Under the pieces are notes generated by a model. It was not told where the DNA came from. It saw nothing but the letters and a program-made list of their open reading frames with translations, and made no database searches. From Sediminibacterium sp. (lineage in GTDB: Bacteria; Bacteroidota; Bacteroidia; Chitinophagales; Chitinophagaceae): a DNA stretch of 13,939 nt. Position 1 is the first letter of the stretch; each line of letters begins with the position of its first letter. The position numbers and the translations under genes are program-made. This document shows, piece after piece, positions 1-8,462 of this stretch. Location: contig JAGNTI010000016.1 of the NCBI GenBank assembly GCA_017987615.1, forward strand, positions 1 through 13,939, read 5' to 3'.

Positions 1-761
1 CTATTCCAAGTTTTGCAGAATTGCAACCCGCTATGGTATATGAAATGGCACTGGGTACACAACCACTGCAAAAAGCAAATGCCATTCGTTTAGAAGCCGC
101 TAAAAAATCGGTATTGGTGGCAAAAGCGCAGCAATATCCTACCTTAACGGTGGGCGGTAATTTGGCATCCAATTTTTCTAATTCTTTTAGAAGAACAACG
201 GGCGCAAGCTTTTTAGGATACGGAACACCAGTGCCTGGCTTTGATCCAAAAGTATCTATTGGAGGCCAAGATTATTTTATACAGAGTCCCGTTTATAAAC
301 TCAATCAAACCAACCGAAATATCAGTGAAATATGGGATGGTTGGGCTAAGCAGCTGAGTAACAACTTTGGTCAGAACATTGGATTTAACCTATCTATCCC
401 CGTTTTTAATGGCGGTCAAGCTAAAGGAGCTTATCAACGCGCTAACCTGAGTGTTAAATCTGCGGAGTTGCAAAAAGAACAGTCGAATATCACTTTAAAG
501 CAAAATATTTATACGGCTTATAATAACGCAACTGCTGCTTTGCAAAAATTAAACGCAAGTGCCAAAGCTGTTGAAACATCACAAAAAGCCTATGATTTTG
601 CTTCTAAAAGATATGAAGTGGGGCTTTTAAGTTCGCTGGATTTAATTACCAATCAAAATAATTTGTTGCGTGCTAAAGTGCAACAATTAAGTAATCAATA
701 CGATTATATATTTAAGATGAAAGTGCTTGAGTTTTACAAAGGACAAGGCATTACACTTTAA
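1..761 (+). CDS. TolC family outer-membrane efflux protein, 3' part (5' truncated by window edge)
   Basis: The reading frame is already open at position 3 and no start is visible, so this is the C-terminal ~252 residues of a longer protein; full TolC/OEP proteins usually have 430-500 residues. Visible features are typical of the second OEP repeat: a strand-like segment ending in IPVFNGGQAKGAY, then a long helical hairpin rich in Ala, Gln, Asn and Lys, with the family-typical turn YEVGLLSSLDLITNQNNLL near the end. The protein is expected to trimerise into an outer-membrane channel with a periplasmic alpha-barrel. The adaptor gene starts 42 nt downstream on the same strand with no terminator between them, which suggests one operon and a tripartite export pump. 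The substrate cannot be read from the sequence. Family assignment is firm; the exact subfamily is not. Confidence 0.9.
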   Translation, partial: IPSFAELQPAMVYEMALGTQPLQKANAIRLEAAKKSVLVAKAQQYPTLTVGGNLASNFSNSFRRTTGASFLGYGTPVPGFDPKVSIGGQDYFIQSPVYKLNQTNRNISEIWDGWAKQLSNNFGQNIGFNLSIPVFNGGQAKGAYQRANLSVKSAELQKEQSNITLKQNIYTAYNNATAALQKLNASAKAVETSQKAYDFASKRYEVGLLSSLDLITNQNNLLRAKVQQLSNQYDYIFKMKVLEFYKGQGITL

Positions 762-803
762 TATAGCATCATTACATTTTTAAAAAGTTTGAAATAAAAT
801 ACC

Positions 804-2174
804 ATGAATAAAAAATTACTTTGGACGATCGTTTCACTTGTTGTTTTAATTGTTTTGTTTGTAACACTTAAAAAAACCGGCGTTATTGGAAAAGAAGATG
901 GACTTACCGTTTCTGCAGAAAAAGCCGAAATGCGCACCATCATTGAAACCGTTAATGCAAGTGGTAAAGTATATCCAGAAATTGAAGTAAAAGTAAGTCC
1001 GGATATCAGTGGAGAAATTGTTGAGCTAAACGTAAACGAAGGTGATAGTGTAACCAAAGGCCAAGTATTAGCCCGTATATATGCGGACATTTATTCTACG
1101 CAGCGTGATCAAGTAGCTGCGGGTGTAAACCAGGCTAGAGCACAGCTTGCAAATTCATCTGCAAGCATTGGTGGGCTAAAAGCAACGCTTGATAATGCAA
1201 AGCAAGTATACGATCGTCAACTTAAATTATACAATGACAAAGTAACTTCTCGTCAAGAATTTGAACAAGCGCAACAAGCATTAAGATCTGCAGAAGCAAA
1301 TTACAATGGCGCTAAAGAAGGACTTAAAGGTACACAAGCCGCCATCAGTGGTGCAGAAGCTCAATTAGCGCGTGCCAATAAAGATTTATCTAGAACAACA
1401 CTAGTGGCACCCATGAATGGTATTATTAGTTTGCTTGCAGTAAAAAAAGGCGAGCGTGTTGTGGGTACTGCGCAAATGGCGGGTACCGAAATGATGCGTG
1501 TAGCAGATATGCGTAGCATCGAAATTAGAGTAGACGTTGGTGAAAATGATATCCCTAAAGTAAAAATTGGCGATACGGCTGTAGTAGAAGTAGATGCATA
1601 TACCAATAGAAAGTTTAAGGGTCTTGTATATAAAATTGCAAATCCAATTACTGCTGGTGCAGCGGCTGGTGGAAGTTCTGAAGTAACCAACTACAAAGTG
1701 CATATTCGTTTATTACAAAGTAGCTATCAAGACTTACTTGTGGCTGGCAATAGCTTTCCTTTTAGACCAGGTATGAGTGCAAGTGCCGATATTCAAACCA
1801 AAACCAAAGTAAACGTTTTATCGATTCCTTTAAATGCGGTAACAACAAGAGACAAGTCGGAAGGTAAAGCAGGTGCAAGTACTGGTAAAGAAGATAAAAA
1901 AGAAGAAGCCGCCCCAGCTACAGATAAAAAATCTTTAGAAGCAGATGATACCGAAGAAGTAGTATTTGTTCTACAAAAAGACAACCGTGTTAAAAAAGTA
2001 AAAGTAAAAACGGATATTCAAGACCTTAATTTCATCGAAATTATTGATGGTATTAAAGCAGGTGATCAAGTAATTACAGGCCCTTACAATACAGTTAGTA
2101 AGCTTATTAAAGATAGCAGCCTTGTAAAAGTTGTAAGTAAGGATAAACTCTTCGAAGACAAGAAAAAAGACTAA
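804..2174 (+). CDS. MacA/HlyD-type efflux periplasmic adaptor (membrane fusion protein)
   Basis: 456 residues, the usual adaptor size. The ATG is preceded by an A-rich stretch with no Shine-Dalgarno. Residues ~5-22 form one membrane anchor after MNKK. The first lipoyl half (~58-92) contains SPDISGEIVELNVNEGD. A long Ala/Gln-rich coiled-coil hairpin (~93-198) is followed by the second lipoyl half, including LVAPMNGIIS. A MacA-like segment TAQMAGTEMMRVADM leads into the beta-barrel domain (~236-345). Residues ~350-384 are a highly charged, low-complexity Lys/Glu/Ala/Asp linker before the membrane-proximal domain, which includes IDGIKAGDQVITGPYN. The family bridges an inner-membrane transporter to TolC. 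The upstream TolC gene fits. The MacA-like sequence suggests an ABC (MacB-type) partner rather than an RND pump, but no such gene lies downstream. The substrate is unknown. Confidence 0.9.
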   Translation: MNKKLLWTIVSLVVLIVLFVTLKKTGVIGKEDGLTVSAEKAEMRTIIETVNASGKVYPEIEVKVSPDISGEIVELNVNEGDSVTKGQVLARIYADIYSTQRDQVAAGVNQARAQLANSSASIGGLKATLDNAKQVYDRQLKLYNDKVTSRQEFEQAQQALRSAEANYNGAKEGLKGTQAAISGAEAQLARANKDLSRTTLVAPMNGIISLLAVKKGERVVGTAQMAGTEMMRVADMRSIEIRVDVGENDIPKVKIGDTAVVEVDAYTNRKFKGLVYKIANPITAGAAAGGSSEVTNYKVHIRLLQSSYQDLLVAGNSFPFRPGMSASADIQTKTKVNVLSIPLNAVTTRDKSEGKAGASTGKEDKKEEAAPATDKKSLEADDTEEVVFVLQKDNRVKKVKVKTDIQDLNFIEIIDGIKAGDQVITGPYNTVSKLIKDSSLVKVVSKDKLFEDKKKD

Positions 2175-2198
2175 GATTTTCAATAAAAAATCCTTTCG

Positions 2199-2206
2199 TA
2201 TGTTTG
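2199..2206 (+). promoter_or_regulatory. Putative -7 box (TAnnTTTG) for gpsA
   Basis: TATGTTTG matches the Bacteroidota -7 consensus TAnnTTTG exactly and ends 25 nt before the gpsA ATG. A T-rich ATTTTC lies about 18 nt upstream and could act as a poor -33 TTTG element. Having its own promoter would separate gpsA from the efflux genes before it. The motif match is direct; promoter activity is inferred. Confidence 0.45.
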
Positions 2207-2231
2207 TGGTTGATCAACAACCCAATTAGAT

Positions 2232-3236
2232 ATGCGTTTTGGAATTATCGGAAGTGGAAGTTGGGCAACAGCCCTTGCTAAAATCTTAACAGATAATGGT
2301 AATGCTATTCATTGGTGGGTAAGAAATGCTGACACCATCCAGTATATTCAAAAACGCAAACACAATCCACATTATTTAAGCGCCGCTTATTTTAATCAGG
2401 CACAACTTCATTTAACGGATAACGTGCAGGAGCTCGTGGCCGCTGTGGATGTTGTTGTGGTGGCTGTTCCATCGGCATATGTGAGTTCTATTTTTGAAGG
2501 TATTGATCCTAGCATACTAGAAGGTAAAAAAATTGTGTCTGCTGTAAAAGGCATTTTACCAGATCATAATGTTCTTCTCAATCAATACCTGCACACTACA
2601 TTTAATTTTCCACTCGATCATTATTTTACACTACTCGGTCCTTGTCATGCAGAAGAAGTGGCCGCCGAAAAATTATCTTATTTAACTTTTTCTGGAACTA
2701 CGCATGAAGCAGCGCAGGAGATAGCATCGCATTTTAATTGTGATTATATCAATACCGTTGTTAATACCGATATCTATGGTTCTCAGTTTGCGTCTGTATT
2801 AAAAAATATATACGCACTTGGTGCTGGTATTGCACATGGACTAGATTACGGAGATAATTTTCTAAGCGTTTATATTGCAAATTGCGCCAACGAAATGGCC
2901 AATTTTTTACAAAAATGTGATCATTGTGAAGGCGCAACTAAGATCGCACCTAATTATAATGCATCTGTTTATTTAGGCGACCTACTCGTTACCTGTTATT
3001 CATTGTACTCACGCAACCGAACTTTTGGAAACATGATTGGCAAAGGCTACTCTGTAAAAGCGGCTCAACTCGAATTAAATATGGTGGCCGAAGGATATAA
3101 TGCAAGTAAATGTATTTTTGAAATCAATCAGACCTATGGTGCTGAAATGCCTATTGCTACAGGTATTTACCAGATTTTGTGGAAGCATGTACACGCGGCA
3201 AATGGGTTTTCTGAAATAGAAAAAATACTCCTGTAA
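2232..3236 (+). CDS. gpsA: NAD(P)H-dependent glycerol-3-phosphate dehydrogenase
   Basis: 334 residues, normal for GpsA. It reduces dihydroxyacetone phosphate to sn-glycerol-3-phosphate in the cytoplasm, supplying the backbone for phospholipids. The N-terminal Rossmann motif is G7-S-G-S-W-A12. VVVVAVPSAYV and IVSAVKGI follow, then the GPCHAEEVA segment (GPSFAxEVA in most homologues). The catalytic lysine is K191 in KNIYALGAGIAHGL, followed by DYGDNF. The C-terminal domain carries YLGDLLVTC and YSRNRTFGNMIGKG, which match the substrate-binding GLGDL and SRNR motifs with minor substitutions. A promoter-like box sits 25 nt upstream. The gene converges with hemW, leaving 14 bp between the two stop codons. 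Confidence 0.97.
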   Translation: MRFGIIGSGSWATALAKILTDNGNAIHWWVRNADTIQYIQKRKHNPHYLSAAYFNQAQLHLTDNVQELVAAVDVVVVAVPSAYVSSIFEGIDPSILEGKKIVSAVKGILPDHNVLLNQYLHTTFNFPLDHYFTLLGPCHAEEVAAEKLSYLTFSGTTHEAAQEIASHFNCDYINTVVNTDIYGSQFASVLKNIYALGAGIAHGLDYGDNFLSVYIANCANEMANFLQKCDHCEGATKIAPNYNASVYLGDLLVTCYSLYSRNRTFGNMIGKGYSVKAAQLELNMVAEGYNASKCIFEINQTYGAEMPIATGIYQILWKHVHAANGFSEIEKILL

Positions 3237-3250
3237 TTATTTATTGGAGG

Positions 3251-4384
3251 CTACACCTCAAAAAAATCTGCTGCAATCCCGTCTAAAAAAAACTTCCCTT
3301 GTGCTGTTGCTTGTAAATAATTGCCTTGTTCAATTAATTGACCTTTGTCAATATAGTCTGCTGCTGTTTTTTTTGTTCTGACAACAGACTCAGCACCAAA
3401 TTTTTCTTCTAAATAAGTGAACGAACATCCTTCAATGGTTCGAAGGGATGTCATCATGTATTCGTTATACTGTGTAGACGTCGATAATATTTCAGACTCA
3501 AAAGGAACGGTATTGTTTTCAATACTACTTATGTAAAGCGCATTGTTAGCAATATTCCACTGACGCGAATTGCCAGTAAATGAATGCGCGGATGGACCAA
3601 TGCCTAAATATTTTTTTTGTTGCCAGTAACTGGTATTGTGTTTACTCCTATAACCGGGCAGTGCAAAATTCGAAAACTCGTATTGTTCATAGCCCGCCTT
3701 ATTTGTACGCTCCATTAAGATATCAAAATGTGCTGCTTGTTTTGCAGTATCAATATCCTCTTTTTCACCTTTTAATATAAGTGCACTCAGTGCTGTTTTG
3801 GGTTCCACTGTTAATGCATAACAGGATAAATGTTGCACTTCTAATGCAACGGCTGTATCAATATTTTGTATCCAGTTTTCATGACTGAGCGTAGGGATTC
3901 CATAAATAAGATCTATCGAAATATTAGATATCCCAACTTCTTGTGCGCGCTTAATTGCCTCAATGGCAGCTTCAGATCTGTGGGCCCGGTTCATCCAAAT
4001 AAGGTCTTGGTCTACAAAAGATTGCACACCCATGCTCAGTCTATTGATCCCCATGGATTTAAATGAGCTTAGTTTTTCTATTGAAATATCATCAGGGTTT
4101 GCTTCAAGTGTAATTTCTATAGTTGGCGAAAGGGTAAAGTGCTTGGTAATGGTATCAAGGATATGCGCAGTATTTGGCGTGGGCAGTAGAGAGGGGGTTC
4201 CTCCTCCAAAATAGATAGTATCAATAACAAGTGTTGGGTCTTCAAAAAAATGCTGTTGTAATTCAATTTCTTTGCAAACAGCTTGTACCATGGGTTCTAA
4301 TAATTTGGTAGAAGCGCTAAAATGAAAATTACAATAGTGGCAGGCCTGCTTGCAAAAAGGAATATGTACGTAAATGCCTGCCAT
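3251..4384 (-). CDS. hemW: Radical SAM heme chaperone HemW (HemN-like)
   Basis: 377 residues. The radical SAM cluster motif is C11-xxx-C15-xx-C18 in IPFCKQACHYCNF. Two residues after C18 there is F20, where true HemN (oxygen-independent coproporphyrinogen III oxidase) has a fourth cysteine, so this is HemW rather than HemN. G60-GGTPS-65 is the SAM-contacting glycine motif. H249-NTSYW-254 matches the HNxxYW motif of the HemW branch, and GIGPSAHSF follows. Length and a start a few residues before YVHIPFC also fit HemW. The family is thought to bind heme and pass it to respiratory proteins; enzymatic oxidase activity is not expected. It is divergent from the DUF4271-hemD pair, which gives the locus a tetrapyrrole theme. 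Database annotations often mislabel such genes as hemN. Confidence 0.93.
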   Translation of the reverse strand: MAGIYVHIPFCKQACHYCNFHFSASTKLLEPMVQAVCKEIELQQHFFEDPTLVIDTIYFGGGTPSLLPTPNTAHILDTITKHFTLSPTIEITLEANPDDISIEKLSSFKSMGINRLSMGVQSFVDQDLIWMNRAHRSEAAIEAIKRAQEVGISNISIDLIYGIPTLSHENWIQNIDTAVALEVQHLSCYALTVEPKTALSALILKGEKEDIDTAKQAAHFDILMERTNKAGYEQYEFSNFALPGYRSKHNTSYWQQKKYLGIGPSAHSFTGNSRQWNIANNALYISSIENNTVPFESEILSTSTQYNEYMMTSLRTIEGCSFTYLEEKFGAESVVRTKKTAADYIDKGQLIEQGNYLQATAQGKFFLDGIAADFFEV

Positions 4385-4400
4385 GTAAATGATTATGTTG

Positions 4401-4408
4401 CAAATCTA
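4401..4408 (-). promoter_or_regulatory. Putative -7 box (TAnnTTTG) for hemW
   Basis: On the minus strand this reads TAGATTTG, an exact TAnnTTTG match, ending 16 nt before the hemW ATG. No good TTTG -33 element lies at the expected 17-23 nt spacing. It shares the 80-bp divergent intergenic region with the promoter of the DUF4271 gene. Confidence 0.4.
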
Positions 4409-4429
4409 CCAAATAGTTGCTACTATGCC

Positions 4430-4459
4430 GTTGATGTTAGACGAAGCTCCTTATTTTTG
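4430..4459 (+). promoter_or_regulatory. Putative promoter (-33 and -7 boxes) of the DUF4271 gene, near-leaderless
   Basis: TATTTTTG at 4452-4459 matches TAnnTTTG. GTTG at 4430-4433, 18 nt upstream, is an acceptable -33 (TTTG) element. The -7 box ends only 5 nt before the ATG at 4465. With the usual position of the Bacteroidota -7 box, transcription should begin at, or within a couple of bases of, the start codon. The motifs are seen directly; the start point is inferred. Confidence 0.5.
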
Positions 4460-4464
4460 TATCC

Positions 4465-5415
4465 ATGCAAATCCGTTATTTGTTCGTTCTGGTTACTTTT
4501 TTAAGTACATCGCTTTTGATGGGCTCTAGCTTGATGGCACAGCAAAATTTGGATACTACACACATGCAGGACACTTCCTCCATGATCTCTTCCATAGATT
4601 CAGTGTATGCAGACAGTATCAAAAGGGCTTCTGATTCTTTATCATTAATAGCCAAAAAAAAGGCGGTTATCGATACAACCTCGTATCAAAAACTAATGAC
4701 GCACCCTTATTTGCCCATGCAAACAAAGCCGTCCTTTAGAATCAATGAACTTCGCATTGCACCTAATTTTGATGGTCGGTTCTATTTACTTATTGGTATG
4801 CTTTTTTATTTGGCATTTATCAAAGTCACGTTTCCAAAGTATTTTTCCAATCTATTTCAACTTATTTTCCAAAGCCCGGTAAGACAAAAACAAACGAGAG
4901 AACAGTTGCAACAAAATAATTTGGCGGCTCTGTTTAGTAATATTTTGTTTATTCTCAATGCCTCCATATTTGTATCGCTACTCGCTGTTAAAAATGCCTG
5001 GGTAGACTTGTCGCTCTATACATGTATAGCCTATAGCGCTGCCCTCTTTGCAGGACTTTATGTATTCAAGTTTTTGTTTTTATGGTTCTCGGGTTGGCTA
5101 TTTGGACAAACAGAGGCGATTGGAAATTATAGTTTTATCGTTTTTTTGACCAATAAAGTGATGGGCGTATTTCTAATCCCTGCTATTTTACTATTGGCAT
5201 TTTCGCCGATTTCTGTTCAGGATTTTGCCTATAATATTGCATTAATCGTCATCAGTATCCTGTTTGTGTACAGGTATCTTATATCTTTCTCTATCGTAAG
5301 GACCTCTTTGAAGGTGAGTGCCTTCCATTTTTTCTTGTACCTTTGCACCTGCGAAGTACTTCCTATGTTGGTTTTATACAAACTGACGAAGGATTTTATT
5401 AGCGGAACTTTTTAA
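4465..5415 (+). CDS. DUF4271 family multi-pass membrane protein
   Basis: 316 residues, function unknown. The N-terminus has an arginine at position 4, a hydrophobic core and a likely signal-peptide end at LMA25|QQ. A polar, Ser/Asp/Thr-rich extracytoplasmic segment follows (~26-100). The rest is hydrophobic, with helices at about 106-123, 155-175, 182-214 (possibly two), 222-249, 254-275 and 287-308. The last contains FHFFLYLCTCEVLP, which resembles the characteristic C-terminal motif of DUF4271. The choice of ATG 4465 is supported because the next methionines (M19, M24) would remove the signal peptide. In Bacteroidota this family often sits directly before hemD, as here; a link to tetrapyrrole or envelope metabolism is only inference. 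Confidence 0.85.
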   Translation: MQIRYLFVLVTFLSTSLLMGSSLMAQQNLDTTHMQDTSSMISSIDSVYADSIKRASDSLSLIAKKKAVIDTTSYQKLMTHPYLPMQTKPSFRINELRIAPNFDGRFYLLIGMLFYLAFIKVTFPKYFSNLFQLIFQSPVRQKQTREQLQQNNLAALFSNILFILNASIFVSLLAVKNAWVDLSLYTCIAYSAALFAGLYVFKFLFLWFSGWLFGQTEAIGNYSFIVFLTNKVMGVFLIPAILLLAFSPISVQDFAYNIALIVISILFVYRYLISFSIVRTSLKVSAFHFFLYLCTCEVLPMLVLYKLTKDFISGTF

Positions 5416-5420
5416 CTTTG
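5413..5420 (+). promoter_or_regulatory. Putative -7 box (TAnnTTTG) for hemD, overlapping the DUF4271 stop codon
   Basis: TAACTTTG is an exact TAnnTTTG match whose first three bases are the TAA stop of the preceding gene. It ends 20 nt before the hemD ATG. A convincing -33 element is missing at the right spacing, so read-through from the DUF4271 promoter may also contribute. Confidence 0.4.
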
Positions 5421-5440
5421 CACAACCTTAGATAAGTAGT

Positions 5441-6244
5441 ATGGCAAAAATCGGATCAAAAACTGGGACAGCTGTTAAAACAGCCGCTCCAAAACGAATT
5501 TTAATTTCTCAGCCAAAACCGGAAAGTGATAAATCTCCATATTACGATTTAGAGCGCAAGTACCAGGTAGAACTGGTGTTCCATCCTTTTATTAAATTAG
5601 ATGGAATTCCTGCTAAAGAATTTAGAAAACAAAAAATTGATATCGCTGCTTATACAGGCGTCATTTTCACGAGCAGAAATGCAATTGACCATTTCTTTCG
5701 CACCGCAGAGGAAATGAAAGCTTCTATCAGTCAAGACACAAAGTACTTTTGTATTACGGAGGCTGTTGCACTTTATTTACAAAAATTTATTTTATACAGA
5801 AAACGTAAAGTATTTTACGGCGCAGACGGCTCGAGTAAAAGTATGCTTGATGTTATCAATAAGCACAAAGAGAACGAAAAATTCCTCTATGTGTGTAGTG
5901 AAAATCAGCAAGACAATGATATTTGCGGCTGGCTTAAACTACACAAATGCAGTTTTGAATTAGCATTCATGTACCGTAGTATCAGCAATGATATTACCCC
6001 TTTATTTGCAAAAAAAGGATTCGAAATTATTTGCTTTTTTACCCCTAGTGGTGTAAAAAGTTTATTTGATAATTTTCCGGAATTCAAACAAAACAAAGTT
6101 GTTATCGGCGCTTTTGGAAGCAATACTTCTAAAGCAGTGGAAGATGCTAAACTTCGTTTAGATATTAAAGCACCGGCTCCTCAAAGACCAAGCTTAGTAG
6201 CTGCTTTAGACCACTATTTGCAATCCCTTGTCGCAAAAAAATAA
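5441..6244 (+). CDS. hemD: Uroporphyrinogen-III synthase
   Basis: 267 residues. HemD closes and rearranges hydroxymethylbilane to uroporphyrinogen III, the first macrocycle of the heme/siroheme/cobalamin pathway. The family is poorly conserved in sequence, but the two-lobed alternating pattern is visible: an N-terminal [10 protein letters not shown] strand, F76[20 protein letters not shown] at the second lobe, P202-SGVKSLF and [14 protein letters not shown], followed by a C-terminal [11 protein letters not shown] helix. The first ~17 residues are an unusual Lys/Ala/Thr-rich extension before the first strand. The start follows the upstream gene by 25 nt, and the next gene begins 5 nt after the stop, so co-transcription is likely. 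Divergent hemW strengthens the heme assignment. Confidence 0.88.
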   Translation: MAKIGSKTGTAVKTAAPKRILISQPKPESDKSPYYDLERKYQVELVFHPFIKLDGIPAKEFRKQKIDIAAYTGVIFTSRNAIDHFFRTAEEMKASISQDTKYFCITEAVALYLQKFILYRKRKVFYGADGSSKSMLDVINKHKENEKFLYVCSENQQDNDICGWLKLHKCSFELAFMYRSISNDITPLFAKKGFEIICFFTPSGVKSLFDNFPEFKQNKVVIGAFGSNTSKAVEDAKLRLDIKAPAPQRPSLVAALDHYLQSLVAKK

Positions 6245-6249
6245 TCTTT

Positions 6250-8307
6250 TTGCAAGCGAATCATTCTACACCTAATTTATTAATAAAGGAAACCAGTCCT
6301 TACCTGCTCCAACACGCGTATAATCCTGTGGAGTGGCATCCTTGGGGAGAAGCTGCTTTGCAACTTGCTAAAGATTTAGATAAACCCATTTTAGTGAGTA
6401 TTGGTTATGCAGCCTGTCATTGGTGTCATGTGATGGAACGTGAAAGTTTTGAAGATTTGGCTACTGCCAAGATCATGAATGATCACTTCATTAATATTAA
6501 AATTGATAGAGAAGAAAGACCCGATCTAGATCATATTTATATGGACGCCGTGCAAGCCATGACGGGAAGTGGGGGTTGGCCGCTCAATGTTTTTTTGACC
6601 CCAGATAAAAGACCTTTTTATGGTGGTACTTATTTTCCACCTGAACCCTTGCACAATAGGGCGAGCTGGAAAGATGTATTACTAGGTGTGTCAAAAGGGT
6701 TTAAAGAAAATAGAGATCAGATTGATGCGCAGGCAGATAAATTAACCCAGCATTTATTAAGTTCCAACGGATTTGGATTTCAAAATAACAATACGGAGGC
6801 AGGTCCGGCACTCAGTGATATGGATGCTTCGGTATCGGCGCTACTATCTCAAGGCGATCCCGTTTGGGGTGGCTTTGGCGGTGCTCCCAAGTTTCCTCAA
6901 ACAGCATCGATTCGTTTTTTATTGAAATACCATTTTTTCAATCCCACACATGAAAATTCATTGGCGCATGCGCTGCTATGTTTGGATAAAATGATTGAAG
7001 GCGGTATTTATGATCAATTGGGTGGCGGATTTTCACGTTATAGTACTGACGTGCAGTGGCTTGCGCCTCACTTCGAAAAAATGTTATACGATAACGCACT
7101 CCTTGTAACTACATTATCTGAAGCCTATCAATTAACAAAAAAAGAATCTTACCATAAAGCTATTATTGAAACACTTCAATTTGTTGAAAGAGAATTGATG
7201 GATGCTGATGGTGGTTTTTATAGTGCGCTAGATGCGGATAGCGAAGGTGTGGAAGGGAAATTTTATACATGGTCTGCAGCAGAAATTATTCAGTTACTAA
7301 AAAATGATGCACCACTATTTATGGCGTATTATGGAGTAACAGAAACTGGTAATTGGGAGCACACCAATATTTTACATACACCAAATGCGGCTCGCGCTGT
7401 AGCGCAAAGCCTTGGTATAACTGAATCTGAGCTATTATCAACGATTCAAAATTGCAATGCTGTTTTGATGGTGGAGCGAAATAAAAGAGTTAGGCCACAA
7501 ACAGATGACAAACAATTGCTAGGTTGGAATGCGCTGATGAATACGGCTTTCAGTAAAGCCTATGCCGCAACTGGAAATAAAAATTATTTAATGCGTGCGC
7601 AAAAAAATATGGCGCACTTATTTGAATGTTTCAAAGATGTAAATAGTGACGGTTGGCTTCACACGTATAAAAATGGTCAAGCAAAAACACCTGCTTTTTT
7701 AGATGATTATGCATATTTAATTGAAGCGCTCATTCAACTACAAATCGTATCCGGTGATTTTCATTGGCTTGAAAAAGCGGGTGAAATCACAGATTATGTG
7801 AATGATCATTTCATGGAATCTAGCACTGGATTTTACTTTTATACCCATGACGCACAAACAGATGTTATTCTAAGAAAAAAAGAAGTGTATGATGGGGCGA
7901 CCCCTAGCGGAAACGCGGTAATGGCTAATAATTTGCTTCATCTAAGTGTCGTATACGCTAGCGACAAGTATTTGTCCCTAAGCAAAAAAACTTGTCAATC
8001 CCTTTTACCTGCTATAGCCAAGCATCCGGGTTCCTTTGGGGTTTGGGCAGGCGTTGTCTACAATCAGGTGGTAGGAATGAGGGAATTAACCCTCATTGGA
8101 CCTGGTGTTTTATCCTATTTGGAGGCTGCGCTTCCCCTATATCGACCCAATTTAATCTTAAATATTTCAGAAAATCGGTCAACAGGCATTTTGGCGATTT
8201 CCAATAAAATAATTGATAATCAAGAAGTTACGTTTCAAATTTGTGAAAATTATGCCTGCCAGCTCCATCAACTCGCTGATTTTGACAGTTTTTTAGCAAT
8301 TGTGTAA
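6250..8307 (+). CDS. Thioredoxin domain-containing protein, DUF255 (YyaL/SPATA20 family)
   Basis: 685 residues, full length for the family. The start is called as TTG 6250 because homology starts almost at once ([20 protein letters not shown] at residues 10-29) and no ATG is available; the first in-frame ATG falls after the thioredoxin motif. The N-terminal thioredoxin-like domain has C56-HWC59-HVM, and G108[10 protein letters not shown]118 and YGGTYFPP follow. The remainder is the all-alpha (alpha/alpha)6-barrel-like region with [30 protein letters not shown] and SALDADSEG. The molecular function is not established; annotations vary between redox protein and sugar-epimerase-like. It begins 5 nt after hemD, so expression is probably coupled to that gene. 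Confidence 0.92.
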   Translation: MQANHSTPNLLIKETSPYLLQHAYNPVEWHPWGEAALQLAKDLDKPILVSIGYAACHWCHVMERESFEDLATAKIMNDHFINIKIDREERPDLDHIYMDAVQAMTGSGGWPLNVFLTPDKRPFYGGTYFPPEPLHNRASWKDVLLGVSKGFKENRDQIDAQADKLTQHLLSSNGFGFQNNNTEAGPALSDMDASVSALLSQGDPVWGGFGGAPKFPQTASIRFLLKYHFFNPTHENSLAHALLCLDKMIEGGIYDQLGGGFSRYSTDVQWLAPHFEKMLYDNALLVTTLSEAYQLTKKESYHKAIIETLQFVERELMDADGGFYSALDADSEGVEGKFYTWSAAEIIQLLKNDAPLFMAYYGVTETGNWEHTNILHTPNAARAVAQSLGITESELLSTIQNCNAVLMVERNKRVRPQTDDKQLLGWNALMNTAFSKAYAATGNKNYLMRAQKNMAHLFECFKDVNSDGWLHTYKNGQAKTPAFLDDYAYLIEALIQLQIVSGDFHWLEKAGEITDYVNDHFMESSTGFYFYTHDAQTDVILRKKEVYDGATPSGNAVMANNLLHLSVVYASDKYLSLSKKTCQSLLPAIAKHPGSFGVWAGVVYNQVVGMRELTLIGPGVLSYLEAALPLYRPNLILNISENRSTGILAISNKIIDNQEVTFQICENYACQLHQLADFDSFLAIV

Positions 8308-8333
8308 CTGGTAATCAACTATTTTGCACTTCG

Positions 8334-8404
8334 GTTTTAGCCATTCCCCATGGCAAAACAGGGAAAACATTAAAAAAATAACTACTGAATAGAATTTTAC
8401 CCTG
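8334..8404 (+). other. Two adjacent hairpins in the DUF255-gldK gap
   Basis: The first hairpin pairs GTTTT-a-GCCAT (8334-8344) with ATGGCAAAAC (8350-8359): 10 bp, one bulged A and the 5-nt loop TCCCC. The second pairs CAGGGAAAA (8359-8367) with TTTT-a-CCCTG (8395-8404): 9 bp, again with one bulged A, around a 27-nt loop. They share one base at the junction. They lie 27 nt after the DUF255 stop and upstream of the gldK promoter box, so they would be in the 3' UTR of the upstream transcript. No clean T-tract follows either stem, so they are not standard intrinsic terminators. They may protect the 3' end or terminate weakly. The 189-bp gap (8308-8496) otherwise holds only the gldK promoter box and a short palindrome. 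Confidence 0.45.
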
Positions 8405-8462
8405 GATCATTAATTTATTGGTTTTTAAGCGCTAAAACTCAGGTTTCTGACGTTTCAAAACT

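Noticed and set aside
1361..1690. Antisense open reading frame inside the adaptor gene
   Set aside because: It lies wholly inside a well-supported coding gene, encodes a low-complexity product without recognisable motifs, and mirrors codon bias of the sense strand.
2175..2192. GATTTT-CAATAA-AAAATC hairpin after the adaptor gene as a terminator
   Set aside because: The 6-bp stem has a single G-C pair and no U-tract follows; such pairs are common in AT-rich DNA.
3247..3259. Short hairpin GAGG-CTACA-CCTC between the convergent gpsA and hemW stops as a terminator
   Set aside because: The stem is only 4 bp and there is no U-tract on the strand that would need it after gpsA; likely chance.
3963..4214. 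Plus-strand open frame opposite hemW
   Set aside because: It is complementary to the conserved radical SAM core of hemW and has no family resemblance of its own.
3251..4384. Oxygen-independent coproporphyrinogen III oxidase (HemN)
   Set aside because: The fourth cysteine after the radical SAM cluster is replaced by F20, and length and HNxxYW motif fit HemW.
6244..6252. Promoter box before the DUF255 gene in TAATCTTTTTGC
   Set aside because: The TA and TTTG halves are separated by four bases rather than two, and the gene is only 5 nt from hemD, so co-transcription explains it better.
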